Shown here: piece after piece, positions 22,401 through 34,012 of the stretch | Numbering within the stretch: position 1 is the stretch's first letter | Layout: each line of letters starts with the position of its first letter | Assembly (NCBI RefSeq): GCF_037975245.1 | Contig: NC_092568.1 | Span: 4,857,001-4,921,000 of the forward strand | DNA: 64,000 bases | Direction of reading: 5' to 3' | DNA from: Apostichopus japonicus | Taxonomy: Eukaryota; Echinodermata; Holothuroidea; Aspidochirotida; Stichopodidae | Made by a program: the position numbers and the translations under genes | The notes under the pieces: generated by a model | The model's input: only the letters and a program-made list of their open reading frames with translations | The model's database searches: none | What the model was told of the DNA's origin: nothing

Positions 22401-23507
22401 AAGTTAAAGCATGCCATCTGCTCGTCCTTGTTTCACCCTGTCTCTCCATCTGTTAACACGTAATCTGGACATGTCGTCCTACATCTGTCCTGTACAGCAT
22501 GACTATGTAACGCAATAAATGATAACATGTTAATACTCAATGTCGACTGTGTTCAACTTGATTGCTTAAAGAACTCAAGTATCTAAGCAAGGAAACATGA
22601 TAGCTGACGTCAAATGACTTTGACCTTATCTAATTTCAAGGGGTTTGTCTAACTCAGAATGGGTACCGTAACCTACATGTTTCCGTTCTTGAGAAACGGT
22701 GGGTAAAAGGTCTTCATTTTTTTTATTCTGTTGATTACACATGACTCTTGATAATATATTCCTCCTGCTTTATCTGCTTAATGTTGTGGATATCAAGTTT
22801 GACACATCTCATCAGACGCCAAGTTACATGTCCCTTCTAAGCTCCCGTACCAACCTATTCTTTCATTTCTGTGAACTAAGACTAGTGGACCAGGAGGTCC
22901 TGGGTCATTTATAGATTAGTCGGAAAGTCCGTAGAATCTACATCAATGAACTCTTATTGTTAAATGATGATGACCGAAGTATAATCATGGAAAAATCACA
23001 TCATCCTTGATACTTTCAAGTATGGAAAAGTTCTGTACAGCTTTTGTGGGACCGTTCCATTAAATTTGACACGGGGGTAGCCAAACTATGAGCTGACCAA
23101 GAGTACATCATAACTGAAATCTTTATGCAGAAGGCCCGGTTTTGGGCCCTCACATGATGGAAGTTATAAAATATGATCACATGTATAAAGAAAACCTTAA
23201 CGCACACAAACCTCTCACGAAATTTCAGCCAAAAATCAAAGCAAAATGACGAAATAGCAGTTTTTCAAACACGATGGCAAAAGTGAGAGAATTTCGGGAG
23301 ATCGCACGATGGCAATAATTCAGCTAAAAGCTTCAGCTGAGCTAAAAATGCAATCACTTTACAACGAATGACTTCGCAATCCTTTTTAAACAAACGTTAC
23401 TTGGAACACTTAAGTAAATGCTTACCTGATTTAGCTCGTAAACTCAACGTTAGTAGGACACCGATTACCAACCAGTAAATATATATATCTGAAACAATGA
23501 CGGACAT
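19200..23507 (-). CDS. Ig-like type I membrane receptor, copy 2 (apparently intact)
   Basis: Four exons: 23507-23426 (signal), 21540-21232 (V-like Ig), 20893-19991 (two Ig domains), 19480-19200 (stalk, membrane, tail). The joined frame is 1575 nt, open for 524 codons. Each intron has GT-AG ends and is in phase 1. Domain signs: V-like ITCSVSEP, FYWYF, DEGRYRV; second Ig LECTMRG, LTWYND, LTCIPSG; third Ig LTCVVNN, ISWTVL, LQCVVILPGSDF. Many N-glycosylation sites are present. After a Ser/Pro stalk comes the membrane segment CWVICILLSVFSITIAVVAA and a tail of about 30 residues without an evident ITAM or ITIM. A surface recognition or adhesion role is inferred; the exact family is not recognised. 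Confidence 0.8.
19991..20893 (-). CDS. Exon 3, second and third Ig domains (copy 2)
   Basis: 903 nt between acceptor TTTTTAG and donor AATG|GTATGAG. Two C2-like domains with canonical Cys-Trp-Cys spacing are joined by a linker of about 90 residues that has its own Cys pair (LQSSCDSE and TSICLVN), possibly a third, degenerate fold. Copy 3 has an 879-nt version lacking eight codons in the linker. Confidence 0.8.
21232..21540 (-). CDS. Exon 2, V-like Ig domain (copy 2)
   Basis: 309 nt between acceptor TTTACAG and donor GTAG|GTAAG. It encodes about 103 residues with the B-strand Cys (GIITC), core Trp (FYWYF) and the D-x-G-x-Y motif (DEGRYRV). The usual F-strand Cys two residues after Tyr is Val here and in the copies whose frame was read, and an extra Cys lies near the N-terminus (HCDSP). 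Confidence 0.8.
23426..23507 (-). CDS. Exon 1, signal peptide (copy 2)
   Basis: ATG at 23507 gives MSVIVSDIYIYWLVIGVLLT followed by LSLRAKS, a typical hydrophobic signal, ending at CAG|GTAAG (23426) after 82 nt (phase 1). The same exon is found at 38344-38424 (1 nt shorter) and 44860-44941 (intact). Confidence 0.75.
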
Positions 23508-23760
23508 GCAGACGTTAATTCGTGATAAAGTAGATTTCGCTAGGTCTATAAGGGTATTGTATAACAAGGTTGGTGATTTTACTTTGAAAGTTAAATAAAA
23601 AGTCGGAACAAGTGCGGTAGGGCTCCACGTGGTTACCTTAAACTTAGGATGTACTCCACGGAAGTGTTTCATCATGCAGCTGGATCCTTAGCATTGGCAG
23701 CAAATTAACCTCCTAAGACAATTAAAGTTAACCCGTATAACCCGTAAAGTTAACACGTAT

Positions 23761-23774
23761 TTTATATATGTATA

Positions 23775-23824
<50 letters not shown>

Positions 23825-23920
23825 GTATATCGTGTATTTTGTCTGTATTTTCAAATGTATTTGTAATAGAGGTTGTTTTTGAGTGGATTAATTCTCACTA
23901 TATATATATATATATGTATG

Positions 23921-23963
<43 letters not shown>
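23761..23963. repeat. Two TA arrays flanking a shared module
   Basis: TA arrays at about 23761-23821 and 23903-23963 (with TATG variants) enclose the 80-bp module also present at 18934-19012. They lie about 250 bp upstream of the copy-2 start codon. Confidence 0.9.
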
Positions 23964-23965
<2 letters not shown>

Positions 23966-24150
23966 TTTCGAGTTGATTAGCATCATGTTTGATCTCTAGA
24001 GTAAGGCAAAATATGTCACCAGAAACAGAACTAGTATTGTTCGACACAGGTGACAAACGCCTACAGTGGAATTACGATCTTCCTTACCGGTTTCGAACCT
24101 CTGGACATACAATTAGCGTCCATAGCCTAGTGCCTAGTGGTTATATATAT
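23966..24150 (+). mobile_element. tRNA-like SINE, copy II (3' truncated)
   Basis: Matches 12270-12445: TTTCGAGTTGATTAGCATCA through CGGTTTCGAACCTCTGGACA to the A-box-like GCGTCCATAGCCTAG, where a TA array cuts it off. The anticodon arm and B box are missing. Confidence 0.75.
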
Positions 24151-24559
24151 ATGTATATATATATATATATATTTACAGACATACTTACTCATCTTCGTCT
24201 GCCTCATGATAAATGAGAGAGGATTATTTTACTTCGGTTTCTGCATGAAATGGTTTTTTCCGGCTTGTACAATTGTTAGATTTCAGTACCTTATCCTTGA
24301 CGTTGCCTTGAAGATTGTATGGCAACATAACAATGGAAAAGAGTCTCTCCAATCTTTTCAATTGATGTATCAATGTAAGAATGATACTCAGAAATCCTGC
24401 AGAACGTGGAGAGACAATTCAGTGTAATTTAAATGCTAAACAGGGACTAAATGTCACAATGATGGGTTGCTTATTATTATGACGCATTCACATGTATTCA
24501 CGTATTCACATGACGCATCCCAAGTGAATGTTTGTAACAATGGATATCAAAATAACTCG

Positions 24560-24595
<36 letters not shown>

Positions 24596-24640
24596 CCTAT
24601 ATATATATATATAGCCTATATATATATATATATATATCGC
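24560..24640. repeat. (TA)n microsatellite with ATCGCC/TAGCC interruptions
   Basis: TA runs separated by CGCC and GCC. The left flank TGAATGTTTGTAACAA is the inverted partner of the sequence at about 7325-7345. Confidence 0.9.
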
Positions 24641-25565
24641 CTACAGAGGAATTACGAAATACATCATTCAAATAAATACTTAGTGAACTCCAAAACTTAT
24701 TGCCAATTCTCATAGATGGTAATTGCTTTTTTAACAAACATGTTTTTTAAATATATATGCCTCATGTAATTTTATGTTTCAGTATATATGATTAGAAGAA
24801 TGTGACCTTCTTACCTTCATAAACTTCAAGGAAAACCACTCATATCGATTCCTTCTGCTGTATAACATGTGCCTCACAGTGTCGTAAGGTGATCCGAGAA
24901 CAAAGAACTTTCGCGCTTCGTTATTTATTAGGTTAGCAGACTTGCAGAGCGCCACGTTCTTCTGTACACCAGATATTGAGTAACGCATCTGACTACCGTT
25001 CAGTGACTGGGACGGTAAAATGCACATCTCTCCAATGCAGACACAAAAATGATAACGAAGTACTATTCATGAGTGTGATGTCACATGCACGCTTTTCCAA
25101 AAGATGACAGAAATCGAAAAATTTGAACACGACTCGTTCAAAACACTACACATACACAACGTTACGATTGCCTGCAGGCCTATACTATTTTCAAATTACT
25201 TGTTATGACCATAGGCTAGGCCTCCTTGATGCAGCAAATGACGATTTTGTTTATTGGTTACCTAATATTTTGCACAAAAATCTTAAGCAGTTGGTTTTAG
25301 AACGATCAATACTAGATCTGCAAGTTTTCTGTTGTGGTAAAACTGGCGTTGTGTAAAACGGGCTAGTCTGTTATAAACCGTCTTATTAGTTAGGTCTAGA
25401 CCCCATGTTACCACTACTAGTACTATAGGGTTGCACTTGTACTGTACAGAATGTCACATTTTGCTTGCACTGTAAGTAACAAAATTGTAGAAGCTTCGCT
25501 ACGAAGTTGAGAAGCAGGATCATCGACATTCGAAATAATTTAAATCATATGATGGTCTTAATAAT

Positions 25566-26222
25566 GGTGGTTTTGTTTATGCTCAACCGACCAATTTCGG
25601 TTCAGGGTAGTCCAACCGTTCTGCTCGGGTACTTCGACCGGCAGCGACGCGTCTCGGCCATCGGGATCGTTTTACAATTCTTTTGCAAGGGGCTCAATTG
25701 ATAGGGAAAAAACATCGATATCTTCATCACCCTCGAAAACTATTTCCTCCTCTTCTTCCTCGACAAAATCATTTTCGTCAAAGCGTACGAATGTCCTGAG
25801 AGATGAAGTCCCATTTCCTCAGAATTGGAAGATTCGGGAGAAGACATTTTCAATTGATGAGAAGAGTGTTGTGGTTACATGTAGTAAACTGTATAACGCC
25901 GTATCGGTAAACAGCGGGGAGTCGGCTTTGGCGGAAATGGTTCCTTTGATGACGTCAGATGAACTGCGGTGGGCAGGTTTGAATTTTTTACAAGCGGCAG
26001 CTCGAGAGGTCTCTAGGGAATATTTTGACAGCGAATATTTCTGGCGTTTGAAACCGCATTTACGGAAAGTTGTGCATGGATGGTGTTGTAGTAATGTAGA
26101 TAAACCATTCCAAGACATGAAAACTCACCACTTCATAACCTCTTTAAACACATCCAACGAAACATTACCGGGCATTGATGTATCCTATATATATGGTTGC
26201 AATACACAGCGAAAGAAACATT
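25566..26222 (+). CDS. Unrecognised open frame of about 218 codons without start Met
   Basis: The frame is open from just after tandem stops near 25560. It begins with a Ser/Thr-rich, Arg-containing stretch (PSKTISSSSSSTKSFSSKR) and continues into a protein-like part: DEVPFPQNWKIREKTFSIDE, EMVPLMTSDELRWAGLNFLQ, EVSREYFDSEYFWRLKPHLR. From about 26155 it runs into block-A sequence, so its natural end is probably lost. A TTCGGTTCAG at about 25606 could be an acceptor. GC content is higher than in the flanks, suggesting a captured gene, retrocopy or element ORF. It is absent from the other block copies and I do not recognise the family. Confidence 0.45.
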
Positions 26223-27897
26223 AAACATATGGTATTTCGAGAGTATAAGAGAGATTTTACACTTCGAATACGTAAAATTTGATACCAGTAAGTCCACTAA
26301 AAGAGGTCCCTCCATTGCAGACACAAACATGATAACGAAGAACTATTCATGTGTGTGAATAATCCTATGCATGAAGTTGAAATCAATAGTTCGGTTAGGA
26401 AGATAACAACATTTTACCATCCTGTCCGCTCAGTGCACAACTGTGAATTAAGAACACATTACAACAAATAACATTCATTTGAATGCAAATCTCAAACGTC
26501 AATATAGTTTATGGTACTGATAGCTTACATTAACTGTTGAAATCATTGCCATGTCCCGATTAAAACTCATCCTGATTTAGCCCAGAAGCATTTAACACAT
26601 CCAACGAAACATTTCTGGGCTTGATGTATCCTTGTGGTTGCCATACACGCGAAAGAAACATTAAAAATATGTTATTTCGAGGATATTAAGTCGCAAGAGA
26701 GAGATGTTTACACTTCGAATACGCATAACTCGATACCGGTAAGTCTACTAAAAGAGGTCCACCCACTTTGTATTATTTCTATGCCTGTGCCTACAGTTTA
26801 CAACAATAAGTTGGTCTTTTGTAAGTAGTGCGTCGTGAGTAAACATTTACATGCACTGATAAATATCTTAAGTGGATAACGCATAATATTCTAAATATAA
26901 TCGACTTGCAGCCAGCAAACTATTTCGATGACTATTGCGAAACATAATCCCCACTAAATGTAAGTAGTCTTTGAATAAATGCAATTGTATGAATGTCTAC
27001 TTCTAGTTCCAAATGAACTGTTCTAGTATTCAGACATGTGAAAATGATTCGATAATGTTTCTTTGTCGTATTACGTTCACAATCATAGGAGAAAAATAAT
27101 CTTCACTTTGTTCCCAATGATGATTTTTTTTAGGCGTAATTCCTCATTTTTTCATATATTTATTGATCAATGTATCAGTTTGCTGAAAATTCTTAAATTT
27201 ATGACGCTTTGATGAAAAATAATTTTTCAGGATATGCTGAATTCCTCACATATTAGGTTTAAGGAATCTGTCATTTTGCTGCAAATTGTCTGCATATGAT
27301 TGAAAATGATCGTTTTGTTGACAATTGCTACTCTCTTCCCCCAGCAATCTTAACATTTTGGCAGCACCTTTCCATACTGCAAGGTGTAATGGGATGCAGT
27401 ATCGGGAAATCACGTTTGCTTATATGATAGACTGTTTGTATGCATGGGTAAAATATCTCCCGTAATTTTCTGTATCTCCTACTAATTAAGTTTGGGTAAA
27501 TTATCTCGCATAAATTTCTTGACTGTCTGTTGTTGAAGGTTACAACAAATAAATATAAACTAGGAAGAAAATATAATTATGAATGGAAAACAAGTGCACG
27601 CGGTCACACGCACTCACACACATTACTTTTGATCAGTAGGTAAATCCGCCACATATATCATTATGTCAATCTGTGGTTCCCCCAAATGAACTCAGACCAA
27701 CCCACCAAGTTTCAGTTCATTACCTCAAGGGTGGTTGGTGCAATATTTAATGTGAAACGCCAAAGGTCACATGATCAAAGGTCAATTGTGTAAGAAAAAG
27801 CGTTTCGCAAATTACTCCTTAAACAAAAAGCCGATGGACTTCAAATTCATAGATATGTGACTGGGCATGTTTGTAGAGCCTGAGTGACGTATGACGT

Positions 27898-28144
27898 TAG
27901 TAGTATATATCTGTCAGGATTACTACCCCCTCATTCCTTTTTTTCTTCTAACATTTTGTAATACAGGTGACGTCATGATCATCCTTTGTTATAAGGGGTG
28001 ACGCCATGGTCATCCTTTTATGTTTAGTTCACCGTCTAGCTGTGATCCTATAAAGATGAACGAACATAAGAGATGACGACAGAGATTATATACAGATTGC
28101 CCTAAGGGATGACGTAATTAGATTTGACAGATATATACTACTAC
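27898..28144. mobile_element. MITE, 247 bp, with TGACGT target duplication
   Basis: Terminal inverted repeats TAGTAGTATATATCTGTCA (left) and its reverse complement (right, first base differing), flanked by TGACGT on both sides (27892-27897 and 28145-28150). Block-A copy 1 has an uninterrupted sequence here (around 9180-9204). No coding capacity. The transposase family is not assigned. Confidence 0.8.
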
Positions 28145-30439
28145 TGACGTCATAGGGTACAATTTCACAGGTCAAATAACCCAACACATCATTTTTGCCA
28201 TTAAACGTATATCAAAAGAACAATGTGGCACCAACTTTCACACACAACTTAAATATTACAGAATATATGTCTACAGTGCTTAAATTAATATATAACGCCA
28301 AAATGATAGGACAAACATATATATCGCTGAAATATTTGAAATATTTGCAATCATGAACTAAAGTAAAGATTTTCAGCTTGTTCTGCCTAATGTCTTTCAC
28401 GATACTGCTAGAGCAAGGCCTCATTCCCTGTGTGCATATACGTCTGGGGGTTAAGACCACATATTTACTTACCACTGTTTTATCTTTGACAAAGATATTG
28501 TTAGAGCAATGTCAATAGCTCCATGCACCTGTATGTTAATTTTCATTGCACTGCTGCCCTTTGTTGGTCTTTGGTTTCTTGTTTGTACGATTCTGCAAGA
28601 CTTCAAAAGTAGGGGAAGTATATGAAGTATACCACGTAATAAATATTAGCATTGTGAACCAACCTTCGAGACAGAACACGTGGCCAACCATGTGGGAGTT
28701 AAACAAATCAAGGCACCTACATATTGATGGTACACGAAGATGAAAAATTACAATTTCATTGCAATTGTTTTTTTTTATAAAATCCATTACAGGACGTTGG
28801 TTTATATACCCCAACTATCCAATTAAGCCATACACAGTACTTTAATTGAGATAAGTATTTAATTATAATATGTGTAATTTACGTAGGACTGTGCCCCTGT
28901 ACAAACCTGTGTGTAGTATTTGTTTGGTGTTAATTCCGTGTAACTTGAAGCGATTGTGAACGGTTCGTTGTTGCTGTAGAGGTGCGATACACATAGGTGT
29001 GTGGAAACTATACCAGTCCATACAGTATCACCGCAGTAAAGAGATGTTAACTTGATTTCCCTTTTCACGTTCAGTCACTATCTTTACTTGTAATAATAAT
29101 GAAAAACGATAGGTCATACTCTTCTATGATCTAAGTCAAGTTGTTGCATATATATTTCTTCCTTTTTTTGTCGTTACGAGATGTGAAACACTGTTTAAAG
29201 AACCAACTTCCCTCATTTTGGTAACTATGCTGTGTCATTGAGACGATTGCGTAAATGGCTTGGCAATGGCTTGAGCCATTTGCTTCAAGAAGCATATATG
29301 ACTCTTATAAATAATTATTGAAACGAAAACAAGATAAGATCACAAAAAGAAACACAGCTGCACAGCCACATGTACTGTAAAACTCAATGTATTGGGATAA
29401 CTTGTTTCTGTGCACAATGGCTCGAGCCATTTGCTTTGAGAAGCAAATATGACTCATACAAATAATTATTTAACCGAAAGCAAGATAAGATCACACGAAG
29501 AGACACAGATGAACCGCCACACTGTCAAACCTAATGTATTGGGATAACTTGTAAAAGTTGAGGCAAATTTCTGCATAGGCATTGCTAAGTTCATTCAACT
29601 TAGCTCATTTCAAGTTATTTCAATTTATTGTGACCGGTGACTAATTGAAATAACACAGAAGTGTATATTCAGCAACAAACCTTTTTTTTTCAAATTAAAT
29701 AACTGAGCGTTCAAGTTATAACAACAAAGCTGTTTGAGTTTTATAATGTAATTATTTTCTCCTTCAATATATTGACAAAAGGGACCTCAATTTTTTTTAA
29801 AACACAACAAAACAGTAATGTGTTAATGTATAGCAATGCAAAGATGCTAAGCCTGTTTACATTTCTTTTGAAATATTTACACCATTTTTCACCAGCAGTT
29901 TCTACAAATTTATTATTGTATTCCAGTAAAGGGTTCACACTTTGTTGACTGAATACTACAGACAGATGATTAGGCAACAGTTGTAACTTTCTGGAAGACC
30001 AAGAAACCTAACGTAAAAGATCATCAGTATTGTACCCTAATTGAAGTGTCCAAATTTGTTAAAATTTATAAAAGTATAGTTTCCTACATAATTTCTATGT
30101 CTGCCCCACAGCCCCCAGATCTGCGTCTGGTCAAAACCTCACTTATTGGGCGGCAGCAGAGCCAAAGTGAAAGTTTCAAATTACCATAGACTAATATACA
30201 TAACCAACCTGCAAACACTGTACCTCTGCCTGAATCATGTTTACATTGATGTTAAAATATTGAATTGGAAGCCACCCGACGTGTAAGTTGTAATCCATAA
30301 GCCATGCTGGTTTCTCCTACATTTGTGGTCGTTTCAGCTTCTTAAAAGTAAATGCTGATTATTAATATTATAATACTTAACTTGTAATTATAGCAAAGAG
30401 TAACTTTTCGCTTCATCGATCTTTGACCTCTGACCTCTA

Positions 30440-30560
30440 AATCTGAATGCTTGCAAGGCAGCTCGTGCCTATCACAGAGCACTAAAGTTCTGTGACACGA
30501 AGGTCCGGGGTTCGATTTCTACATTTGCCTGTCCCAAAAGGACGAAACCGGTTGTGCGGT
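30440..30560 (+). repeat. tRNA-like element within block A, copy 2
   Basis: GGTCCGGGGTTCGATTTCTA with preceding TTCTGTGACACGAA and following AGGACGAAACCGGTTGTG. A second partial copy follows at about 30810-30920. Related to 10860-10990 and 42370-42500. Confidence 0.45.
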
Positions 30561-31564
30561 TTTTCTGGTGCTGATCCTTAATAATACAATTTTTATATCT
30601 GTCATACTCCTTTTTACAACTTCATTCCATAATTACGGATTAGCTTGCCTCTAAAAGTGATCATTCTGTGCACATTGTCAGACTCAACATCATGCACCAG
30701 GTGTGTACTCTGTACAATTGTAACACGTGTGTAATAGGCTTTCATTGACAGTAACAGAAAGCCTTTAAGACCAATTTACAACAGAAGAATCACTTTGTCT
30801 AAGTGGTTCTGAATTTTTCTGTGACACGAAGGTCTGGTGGTTCGATTACTACCTACGCCTGATGAGTCCCAAGAGCAAGAAACCGGTCATGTAGTGACAA
30901 ATTTCTGGTGTGTTGAGAACGAAAATATAGCACTTAACACATCCAGTTTATATGTGAAGGTTGTAATTCAATGTTTCGCTCACAGAGCTATAGCAACTTT
31001 AACTCAGTTTTCAAGTAAGCTACTATGCATATCCATTGATCTCTGTGTCTGCGAGATTCGAGTTCCCATCATTTGGGCACCATCCTATTTAGCTTTAAGT
31101 CAATTCGTTAATACGAATTAGCAATTCGTTATAACGAGTATCAAATATTTTCGTGAAACAAAATCAGCGATTGCGAAATAAAGATCTTTGTAGTTTGGAA
31201 AAATTGAACTTTTGCGCAGATTGCTCTCCACTTCAAGTAAATAAGAAAAAAAAAACATTCTATTCCATTGGAAACATGCCTATATTCGGTTAGCTTTCTA
31301 AACATTGCGATACAGAGTCATGCCATTGCCTTAAATTGTTTGGTGACCAGAATTTTCCAGAGTTCATATATATGTACAAAAACGTTTCAATGAAGAACAC
31401 AAAAAAAAGCTGTGAATCGGTAATTTTATTTATTACAACAGTTCACCACTAAAAGAAATATTATAGCTAACATGCAACTACAATATCAGAATACTTTAAC
31501 ATTAAATCAACATGGATAACACACAATCGGCGATGAACAATGATAACATTAACCAGAACATGTT

Positions 31565-32245
31565 TTGTTATTCTTTGTTCTCTCGTAGAGAATTAAAAGC
31601 ACAAAATAAATGTGAGACGGAGAAATTCGATTCTACCAAATTTACTTGAATCCCCAACAGAGTCGGTCGGTGTAGAGGGGAGGGGGCGAATCCTCCACTA
31701 AGACAATTGTTTTATTTTCAATATAGAATGCGGCCTCACTCATAAAGCAAAAGAAGGTTTTATTGTTTAATTAAATGTAAGAGAATGTATGTATATATTA
31801 AAAGATATATGTAAAACTGAATAAAACTAAAATAAATAAATAAATTGAATTTCAAAACTTTTCAAATTCCATAGCATTATTTGGGCTGATTCCATCAATG
31901 CAACTTACACTTATCTAGCGTCATACTTTCATTGTGTTACATTTTGTACTTTTCATTCGACTGCCAAGTATTGCTGATGAGGGTCACAGGGGGAACGGAA
32001 ATTCCAATATATTTTTAAAACATTACTCCTCATATGTCAATTATGAGTCATATCTTATTTCTCTGGTTTTGTCTATTAATATATGTATATATATTTTAAA
32101 AAATTATTCCTCAAAACATGCGAAGATGACAAGGAGGATGACGAGGAGGATGACGAACATCACCCAGCCTCGGCCACGGAGAATTTCGGATTCAGAAGCT
32201 AAAAGTGCCCACCGCAGATCTAAGAACTGAAGCCGCTCGAGGATG
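31565..32245. other. Non-coding region
   Basis: AT-rich. From about 32120 the sequence becomes GC-richer with GAGGATGACGA repeats, leading into the retroelement fragment. No gene recognised before that point. Confidence 0.4.
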
Positions 32246-32834
32246 ACTCGCTCCGAATGATCGAGACCGTAAAATTAAAAAAGTCAATAACCAATTCCAG
32301 GACACACTCAGAAAAGACGTCAGCAGGATTAGGCAATCCACCAAACTGCTCATCCCGGCCGACAAAACCAGAAACCTATACGAGACAGACACCCGACTAC
32401 ACGAAAAACTCCTAAGGCAACTCATCACAAAGGATTACCAGACGACTACCATGGCATCTGTCAACCGAATCAACGCCGACGCTAAAACCATAGCCGAGAA
32501 ACTAGAGATCGACAACCGCATGGAATCCATGGCCACCAAGCAAGCCGTCATCACCCTGAAAGACCACAAGGACAACTTCGAGTACAACCTCCCATGCAGG
32601 CTCATCAACCCGGCAAAGAGCGAAACTCGACTCATATGCAATGTCATCCTAGACAGGATAAACAACGCCGTAAGGACCGCCACGAAGGTCAACGAATGGA
32701 TGAGCACGTCATCTGTCATAGAATGGTTCAGGAGCATAGTACAGAACAAAGACAAACACACCTTTATTAGCTTTGACATTGTTAAGTTCTACAAAAGGCA
32801 CAACATCATCTGGTTCATCATACACAACAGATAA
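32246..32834 (+). pseudogene. Reverse transcriptase fragment, Penelope-like element
   Basis: An open frame of about 196 codons (first Met at 32451). Motifs include LLIPADKTRNLYE, AVITLKDHKDNFEYNLPCRL, INPAKSE and motif A TFISFDIVKFY. These are familiar from RTs of marine and cnidarian retroelements that I associate with Penelope-like elements; the assignment is from memory. The frame collapses right after motif A, so the catalytic palm is missing. Hammerhead-like motifs about 500 nt downstream support the assignment. GC and CpG content differ sharply from the flanks. Confidence 0.65.
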
Positions 32835-33351
32835 CCCTGTCAACTGAACACCGTTAGGGAGAGAACATCGAAGAAAGTCAATAAACCCCACCAACAGAAC
32901 GGACGCAAAGGAGCAGACGCCGACAGAGGAACAATACACCAATAATCCATAATCCCCGGTAATCCCGACGATGAGTCTTTATATTCCAGGAGTATAACTT
33001 GAAGCTATTAAATAAAAAATAAAGAAATTCCAACATATATAGTAGCAACCACTTCCGACCCAACAATAGAAACCGCACGGTCTCCAAATCCCATTTACTT
33101 AGAAATTCCTCCCTTTAATAAACCTCTACCTAATTAGCTCTTCAGTTCCGACCTCTTGTTTATGTATGGTTTCTACACAATGTAATTGCAAAATACTTCA
33201 CTTCTCAGCATCTCCCTGACTAAATAAAAGACAACTTTCCCTAGAAAAAAAGTGTCCATTCTACAAAAATAAAAATAAAACCCCCCGTAGGACCTCTTGC
33301 GAGGTCGAACAGGGGTAAACTCTTTTCTTTCTTTTTTTTGAAGCTTGAAAC

Positions 33352-33396
33352 AGTTGTCTGATGATCGCTCAACGCGTGAAACTCTGAGTAACAACT
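33352..33396 (+). ncRNA. Hammerhead-like ribozyme motif a
   Basis: Stem I AGTTGT / ACAACT (33352-33357 and 33391-33396) encloses CTGATGA, a short stem II (CGC/GCG), GAAA, and a minimal stem III (ACTC/GAGT with one loop base), with A as the cleavage-site base at 33390. The core fits the CUGANGA..GAAA..UH consensus. A T-T mismatch next to stem II is atypical. Penelope-like elements are known to carry hammerheads with very short stem III. Confidence 0.6.
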
Positions 33397-33429
33397 ACTA
33401 GTGTTCCACTAGTCTCAACTAGTCTCAAC

Positions 33430-33435
33430 TAACCT

Positions 33436-33528
<93 letters not shown>
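33430..33528. repeat. (TA)n microsatellite
   Basis: Pure TA array of about 90 bp immediately after the ACTAGTCTCAAC repeats that follow the first hammerhead-like motif. Confidence 0.95.
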
Positions 33529-33530
<2 letters not shown>

Positions 33531-33580
33531 CAATCGTAAGCAAATGTACAGATAAATACTAGGAAGACCAGCGTCATCAT

Positions 33581-33620
<40 letters not shown>

Positions 33621-33713
33621 TAGGTTGGCGTCTATCTTGGCGCAGAGTGCTCTATGTTCATTGGACAGAGCGGAATATATGTTGATACTAGATGAGACTA
33701 GTGGAGCACTAGT

Positions 33714-33759
33714 AGTTGTAACTCGGAGTTTCACGCGTTATAGCAATCTTCAGACAACT
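33714..33759 (-). ncRNA. Hammerhead-like ribozyme motif b (minus)
   Basis: Minus strand: AGTTGT, CTGAAGA, TTGC..GCGT region, GAAA, minimal stem III ACTC/GAGT, T at the cleavage position, ACAACT. It mirrors motif c across a centre at 33760. Stem II is weaker than in c (TTGC instead of TCGC). Confidence 0.55.
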
Positions 33760-33762
33760 CAG

Positions 33763-33808
33763 AGTTGTCTGAAGATCGCTATAACGCGTGAAACTCCGAG
33801 TTACAACT
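33763..33808 (+). ncRNA. Hammerhead-like ribozyme motif c
   Basis: AGTTGT (33763-33768), CTGAAGA (33769-33775), stem II CGC/GCG, GAAA (33790-33793), stem III ACTC/GAGT with a single loop base, T at 33802, ACAACT (33803-33808). Same architecture as motif a, in tail-to-tail arrangement with motif b. Confidence 0.6.
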
Positions 33809-33930
33809 ACTAGTGTTCCACTAGTCTCATCTAGTATCAACATATATATATATATATATATATATTTATTTATATATAATCAATCGTAAGCAAATGTACA
33901 GATAAATACTAGGAAGACCAGCGTCATCAT

Positions 33931-34012
<82 letters not shown>

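Larger units (their letters stand above)
21545..25060. repeat. Segmental duplication block B, copy 2
   Basis: Contains receptor intron 1, the signal exon, the upstream region and, after TA arrays, a segment with CCTTATCCTTG and a GGTTCAAAG/AAATACATTC-type part. It matches about 36535-39220 and 42617-45810. Alignment is broken by TA arrays, a partial SINE (23966-24150) and the module at 23822-23904. Confidence 0.75.
26150..31560. repeat. Segmental duplication block A, copy 2
   Basis: Longest copy of block A. It shares the CGAAACATTACCGGGCATTG start with copies at 7.4, 39.2 and 46.3 kb, and its right part (about 30940-31560) matches about 47820-48600. A MITE at 27898-28144 is unique to this copy. 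No coding frame is conserved across copies. Confidence 0.8.

Noticed and set aside
25507-25701. Signal-peptide-like 64-codon frame (MMVLIMVVLFMLN)
   Set aside because: Different frame from the neighbouring better open frame, no matching splice site, and no conservation seen.
32192-32942. Minus-strand frames of up to 114 codons
   Set aside because: Shadows of the GC-rich reverse transcriptase frame on the plus strand.
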